Notes: generated from the sequence alone by a model not told the origin. A DNA stretch of 64,000 bases from Ulota crispa (GCA_963920765.1 OY987244.1:19696358-19760357), one strand, 5' to 3'; positions 23,001 to 38,092 are shown, counted from the first letter of the stretch. A program made the numbers and translations.

Positions 23001-26000
23001 TGCTATTTGTTATATAGATTTTTAGGATTGTAGTCTCTAAGCATACTCGTTAAAAAGTAACATTGTGTAAGAAACTTGAATTTTGAGAACAGACTCTGAA
23101 CTTTAGTTAGGTATCCAGGAGAGAAGTGACAAGGATGGGCAGGAAACTAGAGAGTGAAGAAGGGAAGGTTTGAGAGAGTGTGGATGGAACCAAAATTAGT
23201 TACCTCTTACATGGAGAGGGGCCAGGAATTCATGAAAAGTAGGTGAAAGAAAGAACTGGTGACATGTATTAATGATTGGAGGTTCACTTGTTTGTTAGAT
23301 GATAGTACAGACCGTGTGCATTGTAATTTGGCCATTTTCCATTGCATGGGTGGCTAATAAATTTTCATTGTCCCCCCTTGCTTTGTATTAGTCTTATCCT
23401 AATCCCAAAAAAACTGCCTTAGCAACGTAGTTTTTTTTGTAAGGAATATGTAAATCCACCCTAGACAAACACATAGTAGCCTGAATTATAGAATTCAATA
23501 TGTATAATGTGGGATAGAACATTTCCTACAAAAGAGTAAGTCACAATTAAGGGAATGATTATTTGGAGTGATTTAGAATGATTTGCTTCAGAAAATTGGG
23601 GACATAATGAAAGGGAGTACGTATGTCTACGGACTATAGGAATTCTTTGGAGACCCTCTAGGGGGCTTTGTCTCTGTAGGTCCCCATGAACTTCAGAAAT
23701 GGTTCATTTGGTACTAGTTGAATTTATCAAATGCAATATACAGGAAAGAATTCCTTCATATTGCAGCAGTTTTGTTTTTTATCGGAGCTTTCTAGTAGTA
23801 TTGGTTTGTCAATAATGTAATTAAGCAAAAATGCCCTCAACAACTTTGCCCACAAGGAATTTAATAATTTAAAAATAAAAACAATTTGGATGGTCCAAGT
23901 AAAGGAAAGCACTTCATGTGTTGGTGAGAGGTCCCTAAACAATGATAGTAGGAGTTGGACTAATACATATACCCTAAACCACTACCATCAATGTCTGGAG
24001 AATGAGAAGCTAAGAGAATGGAAGAAAAAAAAACCGCACCTAACAGCTACAGTGTTATAGGAAACCCTAAAACCGGCAGTGTAAGACAATCTGCGGGGGC
24101 AACTACAGCCATATGCGACAGGGGTTCTGCAATTGTGGATGCAGCAGGAGTCCGTACAACCTCCACTTTCTTGCTATCAAGAACAATGAAGCATGCAGGG
24201 CACACCGATGACAGTGAAGAGGAAGATTGACTGGAACTCCCTCACGGATAAGTCGTTAGACCACATTCAGTTTCTAGGACACTGCAGAGTCGCCCCTTAA
24301 ACTGGAGCGCGAGCTCCAAATTACTATGTTGGACCTGCTGTAGGCTACTATGGAAACCTTGTAAGGGTATTCTACAGCCAACAACAAAACTTTTTAAAGT
24401 GGAACCCTAAACCTGCTAGCAACAACAGGAATACCAAAAATCAACAATGCACGAGAAGGGTAGCACTGTATTCTGAAACAAGAAACTGCAATGTTTAAAA
24501 CAAAAAGGAAAGTGGGAATGTAGGGTTTAAGGAGGACTTACATCTGCCATTTTTAGAGCAGTTTTGCCGGCAAAGCGCACTGCCGCTTGCAATCCTTGAA
24601 AAAGTAATCACCAGAGGCCAAGAAGGCACCTCCGACCATGCAAGCCTAGGTCCCGCAGGAAAACCGCTCTTAATCCAAAACTTTTGTCCTCTTATAAAAG
24701 GTTAATCAAAGACCCCGTTAGTCGTGAAGTACTCTCCTAGATCCAGTAACCCAAAAGAAACTCACAAGCAAAGTGTTTGTAACTTACTTTCCAAATGTGT
24801 GCAAGGGAAGTCAAACCACAAGCTCCGCTTCACCCCCCAACAACACAAAATGACAATCATAGGTGGCGACCCCTGCAGCGCCACAAAGAAACCTTACAGA
24901 AATGGATGTAATCTAGGGTCGTAGTGGATGCATGATGCGCCACAGCGTGACATGTGCCAGTACATTGAAGAACCCGGAACTTTGAAAAATACCTCTGCAA
25001 CAACACCCCAATTATTTCACGGCACTTGTAGCATTCTAGTTACATCTGGCAAGTAACAGATGGTCCGGATTTGCAGTATGAGGAGAGCAAGCAATACTCT
25101 TAGTACTCCACGTATTAATAGCGATGTAGCCCAAAAAACTCCTTTTTGAGATAGAATCGCAAGGTCATTCTTGTAATGACCCTTAGTTGTTCCCAAATTT
25201 TGCAAGCTATTTTTCTAAATAAGTGTTCCAATGTTTTCAGTGGTCACTTTTTGAGAATCATCCAGATGACTAAGATAGCATTTGAACATGGGTCTTATTA
25301 CTAAATTCTCTTGATATTTCATTGGTAATGTAAACAAGATTCCAGTTATTTCCTAAATGAGTGCATTGTTTGGATACCATAAATATAGCATGAATTTGTA
25401 AAACGATCATTATAAGTGTACTAGTACACACCCCCATACTCTCATGTTTGGACAGCGTACATTTTAGTAAGGAATAAAAATAAATTGGTCATGCAAACAA
25501 GTTTTAATTTGGGATACTTAGCCTAGGTCAGGAAGTAGCATGTTTGTTTTAAATTACTTGCTCAAAACTAGAGATAGGACTTGAGTGCATGGGAGCTTGA
25601 GAAGGACCTCGCACAAGACGTTCTTGTGTTGGTAATGCATACTATTGGCACTTAGGTACAAAATTTATTATGAGATTCAGCAGAAAATATCATCTCAATT
25701 TAAAGGTGGTCTTCTTTATAAAAACGTCTTGCACGGAATTCCTCTCAAACAATGTAGCTTGATAGTATATGACCACATGTGGGCAATGTAAGACGATACA
25801 CCCCAAATCACGTACCACTCAAATAATTAGATTGCACAAATCAATCTAGTTTTCTCAAAACTGTCAAGAACAATGTCCAAACCAATACATATTTGTTGAT
25901 TTAGAATTTGGACTAGTTGATATCTAGAAGGTAATTTAAGTTTTTTAAGAAGGAGATCTCAAATTATGGACTACAAGGAGAATTTATGACACAAAATGGC

Positions 26001-26725
26001 AAACCGTATACTATTAGCAAATTACTTAGTCAACTACTAGAATGTCACAATTAACTAAATATGAACTATCCAAGGTCCATAAGCAATCACCTAAAAAAAT
26101 TGGTTGGGTTTGCAAAACATTGGAAGCAAATTAAAAAAATATACAAAATTTTGAAAAAAAACATAATTATGCAATATATTGAAAGATTTCTAGTGATCAT
26201 GACAAAAAAAGTCCATAATTACATGAATAGTTCATAACAAGTTAAACATGTAATAATGACACTCTTATATTTTAAACTATATTGGATGTATCTACCATAA
26301 AAGAGTTCATAATATAAGAGATAAATTTTCAAAGTTCCCATTGTGGTATTTGTTTTTGTGTTATCATGATTCCAAACGTTTGAAACAATGGTTCTTCAAT
26401 ATTCTAGGTGACTTTGGTAAAGTGGCTTTTGACTTTTCAGAATTAGAATTTTGGCAGCTTCAATACAAAACTTCAAAGTCGACAGAACATTGAGTGAAGG
26501 GCAATGGTACTTGAAGAAATAAGAGAGAATGATTTGAAACTTGCAAGCTACCCTTATCACATCTCGTGTTGGGACTCAAATTTTCAGAACAACTACGTTT
26601 TAGGATAGAGACCTTCTCAAAGTCCAAGTAGTAAGGTAGCAGCATCCATAAGCATTGCATCCCCATGCCTGTCACCTGACAGTGGTAGGGCTAATCAATA
26701 AAAAAAACAAATGGTTGTGGGTGGC
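23001..26725. other. Intergenic, no gene recognised
   Basis: Mostly AT-rich. A somewhat GC-richer patch at 24.0-25.0 kb holds only short frames without motifs on either strand. Nothing else is supportable. Confidence 0.4.
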
Positions 26726-27030
26726 TAAGTGATAGTTATGGGTGATGAAGTGATGGTTGTGGGTGAATAGTATGAGGTTTTGAATATCCATCTCACTATT
26801 TAAGAACCAACAAGCCTTGTGATTAACATCCCTTACACATGGTTCTTTCAATTTCAGTGATTTTGGACTTTGAAAAATCTTTGTGAACAAATGCTTGCAG
26901 CTGGAACCTTGAAATTGATGCCAATATTTTCGGTTTCCATTTCCTAGCATACAATATTTTTTCAAAGTTAGTCAATTGTTTTACCTACTCCAAAACCCTT
27001 ATTTCCACGCTTATGGGTGAGCCTACCTTA
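26726..27030 (+). repeat. Dispersed ~305-bp repeat, copy 1
   Basis: This segment matches 44763-45067 in direct orientation over its whole length with moderate divergence. Shared landmarks include AAGTGATGGTTGTGGGTGA, AACCAACAAGCCTTGT and AAAGTTAGTCAATTG. No coding content or terminal repeats are evident. Confidence 0.8.
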
Positions 27031-27445
27031 AAGAAAATCATTCTCATAGCAACACCAGTTGAAGCCATTACTTGCAAACTAAGTTTCAAGCAGTTTCAAA
27101 CTAGCACTTCCAATCTAAACCATCAAATGTGTTTCAAGATTCCTCATTAAATTGATTTGTATCATATTTCCATACTCAAAAAACAAGAAACTTTCATTAT
27201 TATAGGTCACACAAAGCTTTGTTGATACTTGAGGATGAAGACGACAATTCATGTTGGAATATTTCACTACCCAAATCCATATTGTATAGTCAATAAAACT
27301 ACTTCCAAGTTCCAACAACGATTTTTCTACAGCAACACAAACAATAAGGAGAATATGCGAAAAACACATTGCTCCTAATAGAAAATCCATTCATACTGGT
27401 CCTTCCAACCAAAATTCTCCATCTTCAATACTCCAGGTGTCAAGA

Positions 27446-30400
27446 CTAGTTAGAAACTTCACTGAAGACCAACCCATTCTTTGTTACGGTTTGGTATTTC
27501 CTTTTGGTTTCTTCATCAGGCCAAATTTGTGTGGGTTGGTTGGCCGACACCCACAAGCATTCTCCTACTTTGCTTTCATCGTCCAATAAAGAAAACGCAG
27601 CTGCATGACAAGCATACAATCTTGGACTGTAGATAAAGTTTGCAAAGAATATCATTCAGCTTTCTATAGTAGTTTAATTTTAAACTAAATTTGAAGTTAA
27701 AAAATACTAGATTTGTCATATATTTCATATAAATCTCAACCTCATTTCAAAATTAATGGGCCACCAATAGATTAAATCTGGATCATCAACTTCTGTAGAA
27801 AAAAACTGTTAGAAAATTATAAATTGATCTCTACTTTTATATTAACTTGACGGTAGTCCCTTACTTTGACATATCCATGTGTTTCTTTTCTACAAAGTAG
27901 CAATCATCCAAATAGGGAAGCATGGATGCTGGAGATGCTTACCCTCTACCACACTCTCCATTGCGATGAATCCCACATGGTGATGAACAAGGTCCACGAG
28001 GGCAGATGGCGCGTTGCCTAGAATTGGTGTATCTACAAACTGCAATATACCAGTTCAAGGAACTTAGTGGTTCTCCCCAAATACAAAACGGACGTGGCAT
28101 GAGGTATAGCAAGTGTTGCAAAGTTCTTTCAATAGAGAAGTCATAACCAATTTCATGGACGGAGTTAAATTCTCAGAAGTGATCTTAATTTAATTGGCAC
28201 CAAATGTGGAAATTTAGGCGATGAACTTTGGTGCAAAATTTATGTACGCTTCATCGACTCCAGTTCAATGCTTAATCAATCGGGTTTTTACCAAATTGCT
28301 GGAAGGATCACTAGAGGACTCAGAGGAGGTCTCGATGTGAAAGCAGGTAAGTCTAGTCATTCAACAAGGGAAGCAAAGCATGTTGACTGAGTGAGCGACC
28401 TACCTCGGGACAAAGCGCATTCACCCGAATGCCCATCCCCAGGTTAGCCAGGGACCTTGTGAACATGGCTACTCCAACTGCATTTCATGCAAGCATGACA
28501 TTCAAAGCCAGGACACCCACAACTGTGGTGCACAAATTGTGCAGGGATATATGTAGTAAAGAACACGTAAAGTTGTAACTAGAGTTGAATATAAACAAGG
28601 CTGAAGTGGGAAAGCTATAATTCATTTCAAACCTGTCAAAAAAGAAGCTCATTCTCACATCTGTACTCAAATCTATATGCAGCTGCTTGGTATCACAACG
28701 TGTGATAGTGAGAGAACAAGTGAACTTGAATTGAGTACATCCATCCCTAGGGATTTGTGAGAAAACAGAGGATGTGATACTAAAATTGACGATGTTAAGA
28801 AGGTTCAGGGGTGATCATCAGAAAAGTCAATCATGCTATGATTGAAACTCTGCACAATAAATGATTGATGAAAAAGGAGTATAAAGATGTGGACTAACCT
28901 TTGCTTGCACAGTAAACATTCATACAATCAATGGGCATAAAGCTGGCACATGAAGCTAGATTCAGTACCAGACCTCCTTGCCCTGTCATTGCTTGAATCT
29001 GAGCAGCATGAAGTCGACAGGTGGTGCGTTAGTTTCCATACAAAAAAACACCAGTTGGTTTCACACCTCTCAGTTCCATTGCACCTAAGAATTGTTTAGT
29101 CCGGGTTACCAAATCTTCAGCAATTTGGAAGTTAAATACTAGAGACACCCATTTGAACATCATTTTAAAGTTAGGTTCTCATTGGATTTAACATCATGAT
29201 CAATTTGATGTTAGACTGATATTCAATCCTACCTTAGAGCAATGACATTTTCTAGTACACATTTTAATAATAACATGATATCACAAGAGAAAGATGTGTG
29301 ACTAAAAAATAGCATGATACAACTTGCTTTCCTCTAAAATGAAGCAAGAAAAGAAGACAAGAAAATCCAAGCAAACCGTCTAAGTATACACTAATCAAGA
29401 TCCTATCCACAACAATAGTAGTGAGGACAATCTTGAAGCTTTCTTGCAGTTTAGAATTCAAAAAAGCAAGAAAATAATTCCTCAATTTTGGTCTTTATGA
29501 TTCATTTTACTTTTTGGTCAAAAATGTTGTTCATCTGTGACGTGAAAATTACAACTGAAATGAAAAGGGTTATATACAACAGTTCACTTCTGTTTAAATT
29601 ATTATATTTCCACCATCCAAATCTCTTATGCAACTAACCAAATCAATTACGAAACTCTGCAAATAAAACACAAAATTACCAACTAAAGCCTACACCATGT
29701 ATACTGGTCACTTAAACTCCATCCTTTACAGAACAGTACAGGGTGATAAAAAAAAACTGGAGAGGGGGCAGAGGAGTACTGCTTTGCTGGTGCCATCAAT
29801 GACGGCTATAAGGTTGACATCAATCATTCTGCGCCAGTCTGCGTCCTCAAAGAAAGGCTTTGTACTCAGCACCCCGGCGTTGTTGATACAGATATGCAGC
29901 CGTCCAAACACAGCTTGATGGCGCGCAAATGCAGCAGCCAACTCCTCTGAAGGAAAAAGCCCAACAAGTATCCCCACAGGTCATTGCATGTCCTCTCCTT
30001 GGAAGCCGCTCACCCTCCCATGGCACAAATTCCTTGCACAGCGTTTGCTACGAAAACTGCCGTTAGTTACTAGTACACTGCATTCACAGCTGTTTACAGC
30101 AAAGACAGTACCGGTGCAACGGAACCAGAACAGTGCAAGGAAGCGTAGTTACCGCTTTTGGAGACATCACATTGTATGAAGAGTGCCGAAGGCGAGTCAA
30201 TGGGCTTGTACGAGATCCTGGCATGCTCCTCTGTTACCAATCGTACACTCTCCTCGCCTTGAGCCACCTGCACATCAATAATGGTGACCCGCACTCCCTT
30301 GCTTGCTAGAGCTATGGCCAGCGCTCTTCCTGCTCACAACACTTGCCAGTGTTAGATGATCTGCAAACGCCACAACTGGAAATATCTTCAAAGGAAGGCA

Positions 30401-30551
30401 TGCATCACTGCATTAGTTAGACTGGAAGATCTTTCGGAAAGAGCTTCAACAAGAGGAATGTCAAATAATGATTGAGGGAGCAGAAAGGAAACATGCCGAT
30501 GCCACTCCCTCCTCTCGTGACGAGCGCAGCTTGGCCCTGTTCCACCTTCAT
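27446..30551 (-). CDS. Short-chain dehydrogenase/reductase, 274 aa, seven exons
   Basis: Exons 30497-30551, 30153-30329, 29780-29946, 28899-28998, 28404-28477, 27943-28039 and 27446-27600 join in frame to 825 nt. Classical SDR landmarks are present in order: the Rossmann turn TRGGSGIG (residues 12-19, where the family has TGxxxGxG), the adenine-site CDVS, NNAGV, VNLIAVIDGT, LASCASF with the catalytic Ser, YCASK with catalytic Tyr and Lys, and IRVNALCPEFVDTPI. The C-terminal block ending DDESKVGECLWVS resembles plant and animal 15-hydroxyprostaglandin-dehydrogenase-like SDRs. It should be a cytosolic NAD(P)-dependent oxidoreductase; the substrate is unknown. Oddities are Arg at the first glycine of the cofactor motif (AGA, one transition from GGA) and a first intron with a GC donor (ATCG|GCATGT) that is required to keep the GIGRAL motif. 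Confidence 0.93.
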
Positions 30552-31143
30552 GTTGCACGATAGTCAGCAGGCTGGATAGGCGATCAAATGCACAGCTGCA
30601 AAATGTGAAGCAATTCTCAAGTCAGGCTGCTTTCATAGGGCCCGGGCAGTTTTCATGATCCCGCAAGTACATGACCATGTCGGAAAAGCCAAGTTCTTTT
30701 CATGGAGTTAAATGACCATTTCAGACCCACTGACCCTTCATTGATCACCGTTGCCAAAACAGTCAATGACGCGAAGGCACATCTTTGGTACAGAAATAAC
30801 ACCTTCCAGGACTCCCATTGCTTTGACGTGTTCTTTCTAATAACAAGCCTTTTAATTCACAATATGTAATCCATTACTTTGTGCCAGTATTTATAACTCC
30901 AAAAAGAATTCATCACATAATTGATAATATTGTTATACGCAGATCCCTTGGATGAAGTGTTGCATTTTTTTGACTTGCATCTTTGAACAACTATGTTCCT
31001 TACATGGAAATCACCAAAAGTGGTCTTGAAGAAAGGTTTGTTCTTGAAAAATCATGCATTGTTTGGGAGAAATGAAAAACATTTGGACAAAACATCAATT
31101 CATTCTACTATGTTCATAAATAGAGTATGGACTTTGGAGCTCT
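30552..31143. other. Upstream region of the dehydrogenase gene
   Basis: Expected to hold the 5' UTR and promoter of the minus-strand dehydrogenase. No TATA box or other gene was recognised; the distal half is AT-rich. Confidence 0.4.
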
Positions 31144-32088
31144 TACTTGGGTGGATCACTCTTAGTAAGTTGGGTACCCCATGTGCAGCAAGTGGGTAAT
31201 TTTTAGGGGGTTATTTAGTTTTTTTGGCTGAATAAAAGGGTCTCTATAATTATATAATTTGGCCAAATGACCTATTTTAGGGCACTCTTCAATTACTTAT
31301 AAGAGCTAGACAATTCTTTTTTTCCTATGCTATTTTACTTATAAAAAAAAAGCATGGATTGTTAAGCAAAATGACGTTTTAGGGGTTTAACCTTTAAAGG
31401 ACCAAGCTACTATAATATGTAGTATGCATGGTGTTGTATAACTAGCATTTGCTACCAACAAAAAAATTTAATTTGGGATCTTGACTACCTCACTAGAACA
31501 GCATTGATCTATATTCTAACTTCTTTGTTGATCTCAATTGTAATAAAGGTGCAGATGCACTCCAAATACAAGAAAAATACCCAATATTGTACTAGTCGCA
31601 AAGGGCTGCTTGGTTCTTTAGGGGTTAATGCACCATAGTGTTATAGGTAAGATAAAAACAAAGAGCATATTTTCAAAAAAACATACAATGATATAACTTC
31701 TAGAATGCACAAGTAACTAAACTAAAAATCAAAGCAAGTGAACAATCTTCATTTACAAGTATGCATTATGCAAGAAAATTCATAATCATTCTTGCAATCA
31801 TTGATCTCATTTTTCATCTAGTAACACTTGGCACCTTGTATACCACCCTGTCAGACTAAATACAATAACTGCCATAGGATACCCCACGTCTTTGGTCCCT
31901 TTATTACTTGTAATAATAATTAATATCCCAAATTTTTTTTCACCCTATATTACTTATATTGAATGTAGCCCTTTTAATGTACCCTTTATGTGTTTTAAGT
32001 TTGTTATAATTTTTAACTGAAAGAATAAACCCCTCCCTATATTATGCCACACGTTAAATCTAAAATGCAGTAAGTTATCCACCCCAGA
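31144..32088 (-). mobile_element. Three-copy repeat family (CTTGGGTGGAT ends), copy 1
   Basis: The ends are ACTTGGGTGGATCACT on the left and TTATCCACCCCAGA on the right, an imperfect inverted pair. The interior matches 40891-41733 and 52480-53270 in the opposite orientation; all share a block reading GGGACCCTTTTAT- or GAGACCCTTTGAT-like next to TAGCCCCCTA. This copy is split by the TTAA-bounded element at 31391-31624. No protein is encoded. Confidence 0.65.
31391..31624. mobile_element. TTAA-bounded MITE, 234 bp
   Basis: Flanked by TTAA at 31387-31390 and 31625-31628. The left end reads CCTTTAAAGGACCAAGC; the right end in reverse complement reads CCCCTAAAGAACCAAGC. The interior matches the elements at 50555 and 62290 in inverted orientation. 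Confidence 0.75.
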
Positions 32089-33814
32089 ACTCTTAGGGAC
32101 CAATCTATCATACTTCAAGATCTTTGTCACCTACAATTTTCTTACATTAATTTAGCTCCATTTACAGCTTCTTATTCACATAAAAAATCTCTCTACATCA
32201 CTCGTTTAAAAATATTTTCAACATTATTCTGATTGACCCAACATCAATACAAATTGATACTTCAGTTCCACAATAAAACCCTTTTTGAAAAGATTGTGAG
32301 CAGCACAATATAAGGTGATTCACTTTAGAGTATCCCTCTAAGTTCTAATTTGTTGTTTATGAACTAGACCTCTCAAAAAACTTAAGAAACTCTTTTTCGC
32401 GAAGCAAACAAAAGCTACATCTAAACCATGTTTCATTTTTTTGAACCATTATAGAATTAGTTCAATACTTATTAGTACTCCCAAAACACCCAAAGCCAAA
32501 AAACAAAAATAAAAACTCCTCATTTGCCCTTTAGTAAATGTTCAAGGCCCGAAAATGATAACAAGGACAAACTAAATTCACTTAGTCTTGTAGTGCGTTG
32601 TTTTTTTTGATTTTTTTCTAACAAGTTTTTTATTCAACATTTAAAATTTGGTTGGCCAACAAATTTGTTCATGTTCAAACAAGCATTTTTGTCCCGTAAG
32701 TTGCTCATTTTTTTATATTTTTTATTATATATTATTTAAGTTGCAAATATTTTTTTCTAATTCAAATCTTTATTTGTAAAATTGGTATGACTTTCTTTGT
32801 AATTTACATGTTGGAAATCACTACAATTTTTTTTGCCACCAATTCATTTTAAGAAAATAAGCATATATAGAATAGTTGTGTTTTGCTTGTTTCAAACACT
32901 AAAATTTTGTTGTTCATTATATGAAGTCAAAGCCAGGTTGATTGTGGTAAATTCACCTTTATGTATTGAATGTTCAAGAGTGGACTGTCTAGTCTTGACA
33001 AGGTTATAGCAAAAAGAATCTGATTCAAAATATTAATAATGTTCGTCAGTGCTACTTATACCCTAAAACTAAAAGAATTTCAAATTAGTTGGATTCTATT
33101 AGTTAGAGTAACCATTTTTCATTTGTCTGCAATTATATTTTTAACAATCTCATTGTTTTACGTCACCAATGGAAACTCTGCATTGTCATGAACAATACTC
33201 CGTAGATGATTTAGTGTAGAAGTATAAATTGAACTTGGATTGTACTCATTAAATGTCAAACTGAGCTTCTAAATGCTCCTGAAGTATGTGGTTATGAAAC
33301 TCTAATCCTTAATTCTGTACAGATTAGGGAATATTTTAAGTTTCAAAAGATGTGAAGATGAGTCATGGAGTGCAACCTAGAAGAATAAGTAAACTATGAC
33401 TTTCAAAAAAGAATTGTATGTTACAACCCATAAATCACATAAATCACATCCAGAGAACTAAATTTATTGTTGAATTAATCAAACAACTTCAATGAATTTT
33501 GAAACAAATAATTAAAAAATTGCTCTTTAAATGATTATGGAATGAAACTTAAGGATATTCACAGTGATTTTTCCCTCAATGTTTACAGCGTGAGGTTCTA
33601 CTCGTTGTCATTTGGAAAGATGATTTATAATAATAAAGTTTTAAGCCAATTTTTAAACAATAAATGTATGACCAAGAAAGCAAGTTCTAAAAAGAAAAAA
33701 ATACTTATACTCTTTGAATTATAGAATAATTACACACAAAAGTTTTCAAAATCTATACCATTCAAAATGCCAAAAAAAAACACTAGAATATAATAACATT
33801 TGCATAGGTGAAAC
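32089..33814. other. AT-rich intergenic DNA, no gene seen
   Basis: Very AT-rich with many poly-T and poly-A tracts. No open frame with recognisable content and no clear element ends. Confidence 0.45.
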
Positions 33815-33941
33815 ATGAAACCCCATATTTGATCAATATGGAGTTGTCAGTTATATATGGAGTGTATATGGACAAATGCAATGTCCAGATACACTCCATA
33901 TGTAGCTGACAACTTCATATTGATTGAATATGGGGTTATGA
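33815..33941. repeat. Near-perfect hairpin, ~60-bp arms
   Basis: Arms 33815-33874 and 33882-33941 pair with only a few mismatches around a loop of about 7 bases. Cores are CAATATGGAGTTGTCAG against CTGACAACTTCATATTG, and ATATGGAGTGTAT against ATACACTCCATAT. It could be a small foldback MITE or a young microRNA-like hairpin. Confidence 0.75.
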
Positions 33942-34576
33942 AGTTCCTAGAGATAATACCTAGTTACAATGATTAATTGTTTAAGATTTGGACCTATGGT
34001 CCACAAGAGATTGAGGAACTAACCCAAAATACTTTGGAATTTGAACAAAACTTAGATGTTTTATTCTGCACTAATTCTTAATTCTCTGAAAAAGATTGCG
34101 TTAAAAGACCAAAAATATTAAAGTGAACATCAACATCATCAAATCATCTTTTAAAGCCTTTGTAAGGTCAAATTAGAAGCATTTAACTCCTGGTACGACC
34201 GGACAAGCTAAAGTCGTGAGATTAAGGATATGGTACAATATGAATGCTAAACTCAAAGTTAATTATGTTTAGAGTAATAGAGTTTTCCAAATTTAACAAA
34301 TGCTTTTGCCAAAGGATATCTACGCACTTAAAAAAAAATTGAGATTTTTTTTTCTTAAGGAATGGAAAGCATGGTAGACAATTGTGAGAAAACATCAATA
34401 TTACATGGGGTAACTCCCTTTTGCATTAGGCAATATCCATACCCACCTTCCTTAAAAACTCTTCTTTAGATAAGGAATTCCTATTAATGGACATTAGAAA
34501 TAGGGAAAATTTGATGAATATCCCTAAAGTTTACGGTATTTGTATAGATATCCCTGATTTTTCAGAAATTGCATAA

Positions 34577-35013
34577 AGGGGATTGATATGTCTACCACAC
34601 CCTTTGAGCTATTCTACCACATCCTTTGAGCTATTCTACCACACCCCTTGGGTAAATTTTAGATTTCTACCATCAAAAAGCTGAATTTGAGAATTTGGAA
34701 TTTAAATTTGGACTTAGAGACCTTGATTTAGTCTGGAATCATGAAAAGATTGTAATTGAACAACACCCAATAAAAAAGCTTATCTTTTTTTACAAACAAA
34801 AGTGAAAGTAATACTTTTTCCCCGAAGTAAGCTTTTTCATTAGGTGTTGTTCAATTACAACCTTTTTTTTATTGTTCTAGACAAAATGAAGATTTCTAAG
34901 CCCAAATCTGAATTCCGAATTCTCAAATTCAGCTTTTTGATGGTAGAAATCTAAAATTTACTCTGGGGGTGTGGTAGAATAGTTGAAAGGGTGTGGTAGA
35001 CATGTCAATCCCC
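34577..35013. mobile_element. Foldback element, GGGGATTGATATG family, intact copy
   Basis: Long arms run from GGGGATTGATATGTCTACC to the inverse near 35013, with AAATTTTAGATTTCTACCAT and TTGAACAACACC in the left arm and their complements in the right. A second copy is at 56276-56685 and a third is split at 48663-48929 and 61646-61800. Confidence 0.8.
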
Positions 35014-35067
35014 GAAACAAATGCTTGAAAATTATGATACAAGGGCATTTGTATCAAGCAAAAATTT

Positions 35068-35383
35068 CATGGATACCCCTGAAGTTTGCAATATTTTCAT
35101 AGATACCCCTGCTTTTTCATAAATATCACAAATACCCTTGGATCAAGAAATTTAGGCATTTGTTTTGTTGTGCATGCCACTTCCTTTCTTCCTTTGTGCA
35201 CACGCATAACAAGAAGGAAGAAGTGTGCGCACAAAGGGAGAAGGAAGTGACATTTATAACAAAACAAACGCCTAAATTTTTTGTCTAAGTTTTTGGTGTA
35301 AGGGTATTTGTGATTTCTGAAAAAGCAGGGGTATCTATGAAAATATTGCAAACTTCAGGGGTATCCATGAAATTTTCCCTTTA
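35068..35383. mobile_element. Foldback element, ~150-bp arms
   Basis: The left arm begins ATTTCATGGATACCCCTGAA and the right arm ends with its complement near 35370; the centre holds CTTCCTTTGTGCACAC against GTGTGCGCACAAAGG. It adjoins the previous foldback inside the same outer arms. Confidence 0.75.
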
Positions 35384-35451
35384 TCAATATCTGAAAAACC
35401 AGGGGCATCTAAACAAATATTGCAAACTCCAGAGGTATCCATCAAAGATTC

Positions 35452-35971
35452 CCTAGAAATAACAAGACAGGTCAAGATCCAAGGTCGCGCTATTAAAACA
35501 TCCGGCAGGTCTCCAAACGATTAAAACAATAAGTGATTCAGGCTTTAGCTCCGTACCATTGATGGCTATGTGTCCCTAAAATATATATGTGCCTAAAACG
35601 TACAAGTACGAAATGTGCTATGTGTACGCACTGAAAATAGTGTTCTACTTATTATATTTTTTGGTTATTTGCCAAGAGCAAGTGGGACTCAAATGATTCA
35701 CTACTTTGCCATCACCATTGAATTCATATCAACACTTCAGATATTCTGCGAAAAAGATAGGAACATATATCATGACCATGAAAGAGTCGTACCATGACTA
35801 GTTTGAATAGATACAGGTACAGAGCAACCCAAAGATTGCAAGAAAACTCAATTCATCAGTAACCTTTGCTCTGACTGCTGCCTCACACCTTCCTGGCACG
35901 TAGGCTACTTCCAGCAGTAAGAACTCCCAGTGCTGCCTTGTGAAGGTCCAGGAAGATGATCCTGGATCCTC
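35452..35971. other. 3' flank of RPS15A
   Basis: This lies downstream of the minus-strand RPS15A stop and should contain its 3' UTR. No other gene is recognised; the 60-codon frame at 35615 has no support. Confidence 0.45.
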
Positions 35972-37676
<1,705 letters not shown>

Positions 37677-38092
37677 GGTGGCGACTGTGGGAGGCTCCCA
37701 ACACCAAGAGCGGCAACAGGACTCACAGCACTGCGATGCCGGTCGCAAGAGTCTAAATGAAGGGGTCAATATTGCGCACTCGCTCTTGAGCGGAGTGACG
37801 GCCCCCCAGACCTAACTCATGCACAGGTTCGACTTAGACCAGGATACACTGGTAGCTAGGTTCGTAAATGCGGACGGAACCGAACCTCTTTAATATTACC
37901 CTCCCTCTCTGATATCACATACTTTCATCTACCATTCTCATTAATAAATCTGGGTGCTCTTGTAGGTCAGCCCAACCAAACCAAATATGCACACTAAAGA
38001 TTTAATGTATTTTCTTTGATTTTGTTACGTTTCTTTTACAAGTGAATGCAACCAAAATTTAACTTACATTTAGAAGAAAAGTAATATTGGCC
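37677..38092. other. RPS15A 5' UTR and promoter region
   Basis: GC-rich for about 190 bp upstream of the start codon, then AT-rich. No TATA box was identified with confidence. No other gene is seen. Confidence 0.4.

Larger units (their letters stand above)
34502..35451. mobile_element. Outer foldback element holding two further foldbacks
   Basis: The left arm at about 34502-34572 starts AGGGAAAATTTGATGAATAT. The right arm at about 35384-35451, reverse complemented, starts AGGGAATCTTTGATGGATAC. The arms stay alignable for about 70 bp (TTTTTCAGA at the inner edge). Two separate inverted-repeat elements lie between them. Confidence 0.7.

Noticed and set aside
28260..28350. Alternative dehydrogenase exon encoding NLVKTRLIKH
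   Set aside because: The exon at 27943-28039 (FVDTPILGN) continues the CPE motif in phase and leads correctly into the C-terminal exon.
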